A stretch of 6,205 bases of DNA from Candidatus Nitrosopumilus sp. (GTDB lineage: Archaea; Thermoproteota; Nitrososphaeria; Nitrososphaerales; Nitrosopumilaceae), in contig JABDKK010000019.1 in assembly GCA_013002265.1 (NCBI GenBank), positions 1 to 6,205 on the forward strand, written 5' to 3'. Below are positions 4,447 through 6,205 of the stretch, piece by piece; within the stretch, counting starts at the first letter, position 1, and each line of letters starts with the position of its first letter. The notes under the pieces were generated by a model. The model searched no databases. It was not told where the DNA came from and saw nothing but the letters and a program-made list of their open reading frames with translations. Made by a program: the position numbers and the translations under genes.

Positions 4447-4967
4447 TATACTACTACCACTCCAAATTCTTTTGTTAGATATTCTTTTGCTTCTCTGCTT
4501 GTAATGATATGTGTTTTTCCAACGCTTGCTTTGTGTTTACTTCTTCTTCTAATCCCATAACCTGGTCTGGTTAGTGTTACGGATATTCCTAGACCTAAAA
4601 TTCCAATTTGTGGATCATATTTTACCCCTGGAATATCGATATGTTCTTTAATTCCAAATGAAAAGTTTCCAAAATTATCAAATGATTTTCCATTAACTGC
4701 ATTTCCTTTTGCTTCCAATAATCTTTTTAGTAATTCTATTGCATCATTTCCTCTTACTGTAACTGCCGCTCCAATTGGTTCTCCCTTTCTAACGCCCCAA
4801 TCTCTTTGTGTTTCTTTAGCATTGCGTGCACATGATTTTTTTCCTGAAATTTCATCTAAAGCTTTTTTTGCTATTTCAATGACATCTCCTGATTTTCCAA
4901 CTCCCATGTTTAATACAACTTTTTCAAGAGTAATTTTTTTCATAGGGGATTTTGTTACTTGAGACAT
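4446..4967 (-). CDS. rpl5: Large ribosomal subunit protein L5 (uL5, eukaryotic L11)
   Basis: Encodes 173 residues, normal for archaeal L5. It carries the family N-terminus (ITLEKVVLNMGVGKSGD), the central GEPIGAAVTVRG motif (about 62-73), NFSFGIKEHIDIPGVKYDP (about 101-119) and a C-terminal basic segment (GYGIRRRSKHKASVGKTH). L5 binds 5S rRNA and contacts the small-subunit head and P-site tRNA across the subunit interface. The ATG at 4967 follows the S4e stop by 4 nt in the form AGTGATCATATG, with the ribosome binding site overlapping the S4e stop. The L5 stop overlaps the S14 start by one base. Confidence 0.96.
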   Translation of the reverse strand: MSQVTKSPMKKITLEKVVLNMGVGKSGDVIEIAKKALDEISGKKSCARNAKETQRDWGVRKGEPIGAAVTVRGNDAIELLKRLLEAKGNAVNGKSFDNFGNFSFGIKEHIDIPGVKYDPQIGILGLGISVTLTRPGYGIRRRSKHKASVGKTHIITSREAKEYLTKEFGVVVV

Positions 4968-4971
4968 ATGA

Positions 4972-5688
4972 TCACTTTAGTTGAATGATGGGTCCTTCTT
5001 TTCCGATAGGCATAATGATGTCAGCTGGAATTTCGATTTTTCTATCTTCTAATGCAAGAACAACTCTTTTTGGCAGTATGAACGTTCCTTCTTCTAGGCT
5101 TTCAATTTTACCAATTTCTCCAGCATTAATTCCTCGTGTTACCAGACCTTGACAACCGGCTTCTAATTTAATAATCTCAAGAATTTTTACTTCTGGAATT
5201 TCGATTAAACAAGTATCTCCAACATTTAGTTTATCATCTGTTATTATTGAACGACCATCATGGAAACCAATTTGAGTTTTTCCAGAACTAATTGTGGTTT
5301 TGCTAATGACTCCTACAAGTTTTTTCGATTTTTCTGAATCGTTAATTTTAATTGGTTTTAATAGTTTTCCACCAGTTGGAACTAAGCGGTAAACATCTTT
5401 GACATTTTCTAACTCTACAACATCCATTAATCCAATTGCATGATGAAGTGATTTTCTTACAACTCCGTCTATCTTTACTTTTCCCGAATAAATTGAAGTT
5501 TTTGCTTCTCTTAGACTTGTGACGATCTTTAACATATCTCTTAGAAACACAGCAGTTGGAACAGAATGGTTCTTTTTGTGTGGTCCAGGCTTTACCGTAA
5601 TGACAAATCTTTTGTCTTTTCTACCAATACCCCAGAACTGAGGGGCCATTTGACGTTTGAGTTTTTTACTTCCTGAAATACTAACCAT
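4972..5688 (-). CDS. rps4e: Small ribosomal subunit protein S4e (eS4)
   Basis: Encodes 238 residues, the normal archaeal length. The N-terminus (SGSKKLKRQMAPQFWGIGRK) is the eS4 signature, with RPGPHxxxxSxP here as KPGPHKKNHSVP at 33-44. An S4-type RNA-binding domain follows at about 43-105 (LREAKTSIYSGKVKIDGVVR). A central eS4 domain covers about 105-175, and a KOW-like segment lies at about 178-205 (GCQGLVTRGINAGEIGKIES). The protein is found in archaea and eukaryotes only and binds the body of the small subunit. The start at 5688 overlaps the L24 stop by 8 nt, with GGAG ten bases upstream inside the L24 gene. Confidence 0.96.
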   Translation of the reverse strand: MVSISGSKKLKRQMAPQFWGIGRKDKRFVITVKPGPHKKNHSVPTAVFLRDMLKIVTSLREAKTSIYSGKVKIDGVVRKSLHHAIGLMDVVELENVKDVYRLVPTGGKLLKPIKINDSEKSKKLVGVISKTTISSGKTQIGFHDGRSIITDDKLNVGDTCLIEIPEVKILEIIKLEAGCQGLVTRGINAGEIGKIESLEEGTFILPKRVVLALEDRKIEIPADIIMPIGKEGPIIQLK

Positions 5689-6112
5689 TAACTTTCATCT
5701 CCTTTTTCTGAGTTTCTTCTTCCACTTTTGTTTCTTTGTGCGTAACTTTAGGTTGTTTTCTAGGATCTTTGCCCTCTAGCTTTGAAACTCTCAATTTGTC
5801 ATCTGTGTTAAGTGATGTGATAACTAGATTTGATGTGTGAATGTAAACATCAAATTTCTCTCCTTTTGTTTTTTCTTTTTTAACTCCTTCAATTGCAACA
5901 CTGCTTTTTTCTGTAGATACTTTTGCAACTTTTCCTTCAACTCCTTTGAATTCGCCTCTTACAATCTTAATACTGTCTCCTTCTATTACTCTAACACTTC
6001 GTTTCCCATATTTTTTATGCAAATCCTTAGATAAAGCACTTCCAAGCTGCTTGCTTCTTGTTTGGAAAGTAGCTTGATAAATTTGGTTATTGCGCATTTT
6101 TGTTGGTTTCAT
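5681..6112 (-). CDS. rpl24: Large ribosomal subunit protein L24 (uL24, eukaryotic L26) with an extended charged tail
   Basis: Encodes 143 residues. The N-terminal part (QATFQTRSKQLGSALSKDLH, 13-32) is typical of archaeal/eukaryotic L24, and a KOW RNA-binding motif spans about 40-68 (SVRVIEGDSIKIVRGEFKG onward). Folding continues to about 115. Residues about 115-143 form a low-complexity Lys/Glu/Thr tail (for example ETKVEEETQKKEMK) that makes the protein longer than the roughly 120 residues I expect for archaeal L24. The tail is encoded right where the ribosome binding site and start of S4e must lie. L24 is an early assembly protein near the polypeptide exit tunnel. The ATG at 6112 is preferred over Met6 because it lies in the TGATAAAATG junction 4 nt after the L14 stop. 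Confidence 0.95.
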   Translation of the reverse strand: MKPTKMRNNQIYQATFQTRSKQLGSALSKDLHKKYGKRSVRVIEGDSIKIVRGEFKGVEGKVAKVSTEKSSVAIEGVKKEKTKGEKFDVYIHTSNLVITSLNTDDKLRVSKLEGKDPRKQPKVTHKETKVEEETQKKEMKVNG

Positions 6113-6116
6113 TTTA

Positions 6117-6205
6117 TCATACCACCATTGATGCCAAGTTAGCTACTCTTGGCCATTTTTCTGAAGCTTCTGCTGCTACTGGTCCTTTGATGTCAGTTCC
6201 TTTTG
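6117..6205 (-). CDS. rpl14: Large ribosomal subunit protein L14 (uL14, eukaryotic L23), C-terminal part
   Basis: The last 28 codons and a TGA (6119-6117) are present; the rest lies beyond the right edge. The translated end contains GTDIKGPVAAEASEKWPRVA and finishes SMVV, matching the C-terminus of archaeal uL14, which sits at the subunit interface beside L19e and the sarcin-ricin loop. It is the gene upstream of L24 in the standard archaeal order. The operon promoter must lie further upstream, outside the window. Confidence 0.9.
   Translation of the reverse strand, partial: KGTDIKGPVAAEASEKWPRVANLASMVV

Noticed and set aside
5837..6034. Phe/Asn/Ser-rich plus-strand frame opposite L24
   Set aside because: The composition reflects the reverse complement of Lys- and Glu-rich codons; a shadow.
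1..6205. CRISPR arrays, insertion sequences, phage or toxin-antitoxin genes
   Set aside because: No regularly spaced repeats, transposase, integrase or toxin-like frames were seen on either strand.

Overview
The window looks like chromosomal DNA from a low-GC archaeon, most likely a marine ammonia-oxidising thaumarchaeon (Nitrosopumilus-like). The grounds are archaeal-type ribosomal proteins (S4e, KOW-type L24, a short zinc-binding S14) in archaeal order, strongly AT-rich DNA, TATA boxes about 25 nt ahead of start codons, and GGTGAT-type ribosome binding sites. The genus is inferred from style and recalled family knowledge, not from a search.

The right half (about 3300-6205, all minus strand) is a tightly packed ribosomal protein operon, read right to left: L14 (only its C-terminus is inside the window), L24, S4e, L5, S14, S8, L6. 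Junctions are overlaps of 1, 8 and 11 nt or gaps of exactly 4 nt. The three 4-nt gaps share one form, TGATnnnATG, in which the stop codon sits inside the ribosome binding site. A conserved-looking 95-residue protein of unknown function follows L6. The usual archaeal continuation (L32e, L19e, L18, S5, L30, L15) is absent here. Next come tRNA-Asn(GTT) with an encoded CCA, then a two-gene unit of a small four-cysteine zinc-ribbon protein and a two-helix membrane protein, and then a 149-residue DUF2299-like protein, all on the minus strand.

The left part (about 500-1560, minus strand) holds the most striking gene: a pentameric ligand-gated ion channel of the Cys-loop/GLIC family, with signal peptide, beta-rich ligand-binding domain and four membrane helices. 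It is complete except for one in-frame TGA at codon 73. It converges with a truncated plus-strand gene (1-264) across a 250-nt spacer. That spacer carries a T-rich terminator, a 77-nt inverted repeat with C6 and G8 tracts, and a 15-nt direct repeat.

The intergenic DNA also holds two near-identical 22-bp palindromes (2217-2238 and 2845-2866), a half-copy beside the DUF2299-like promoter, and a separate 9-bp inverted repeat just upstream of the zinc-ribbon TATA box. These repeats and the interrupted ion channel are the observations most worth following up.
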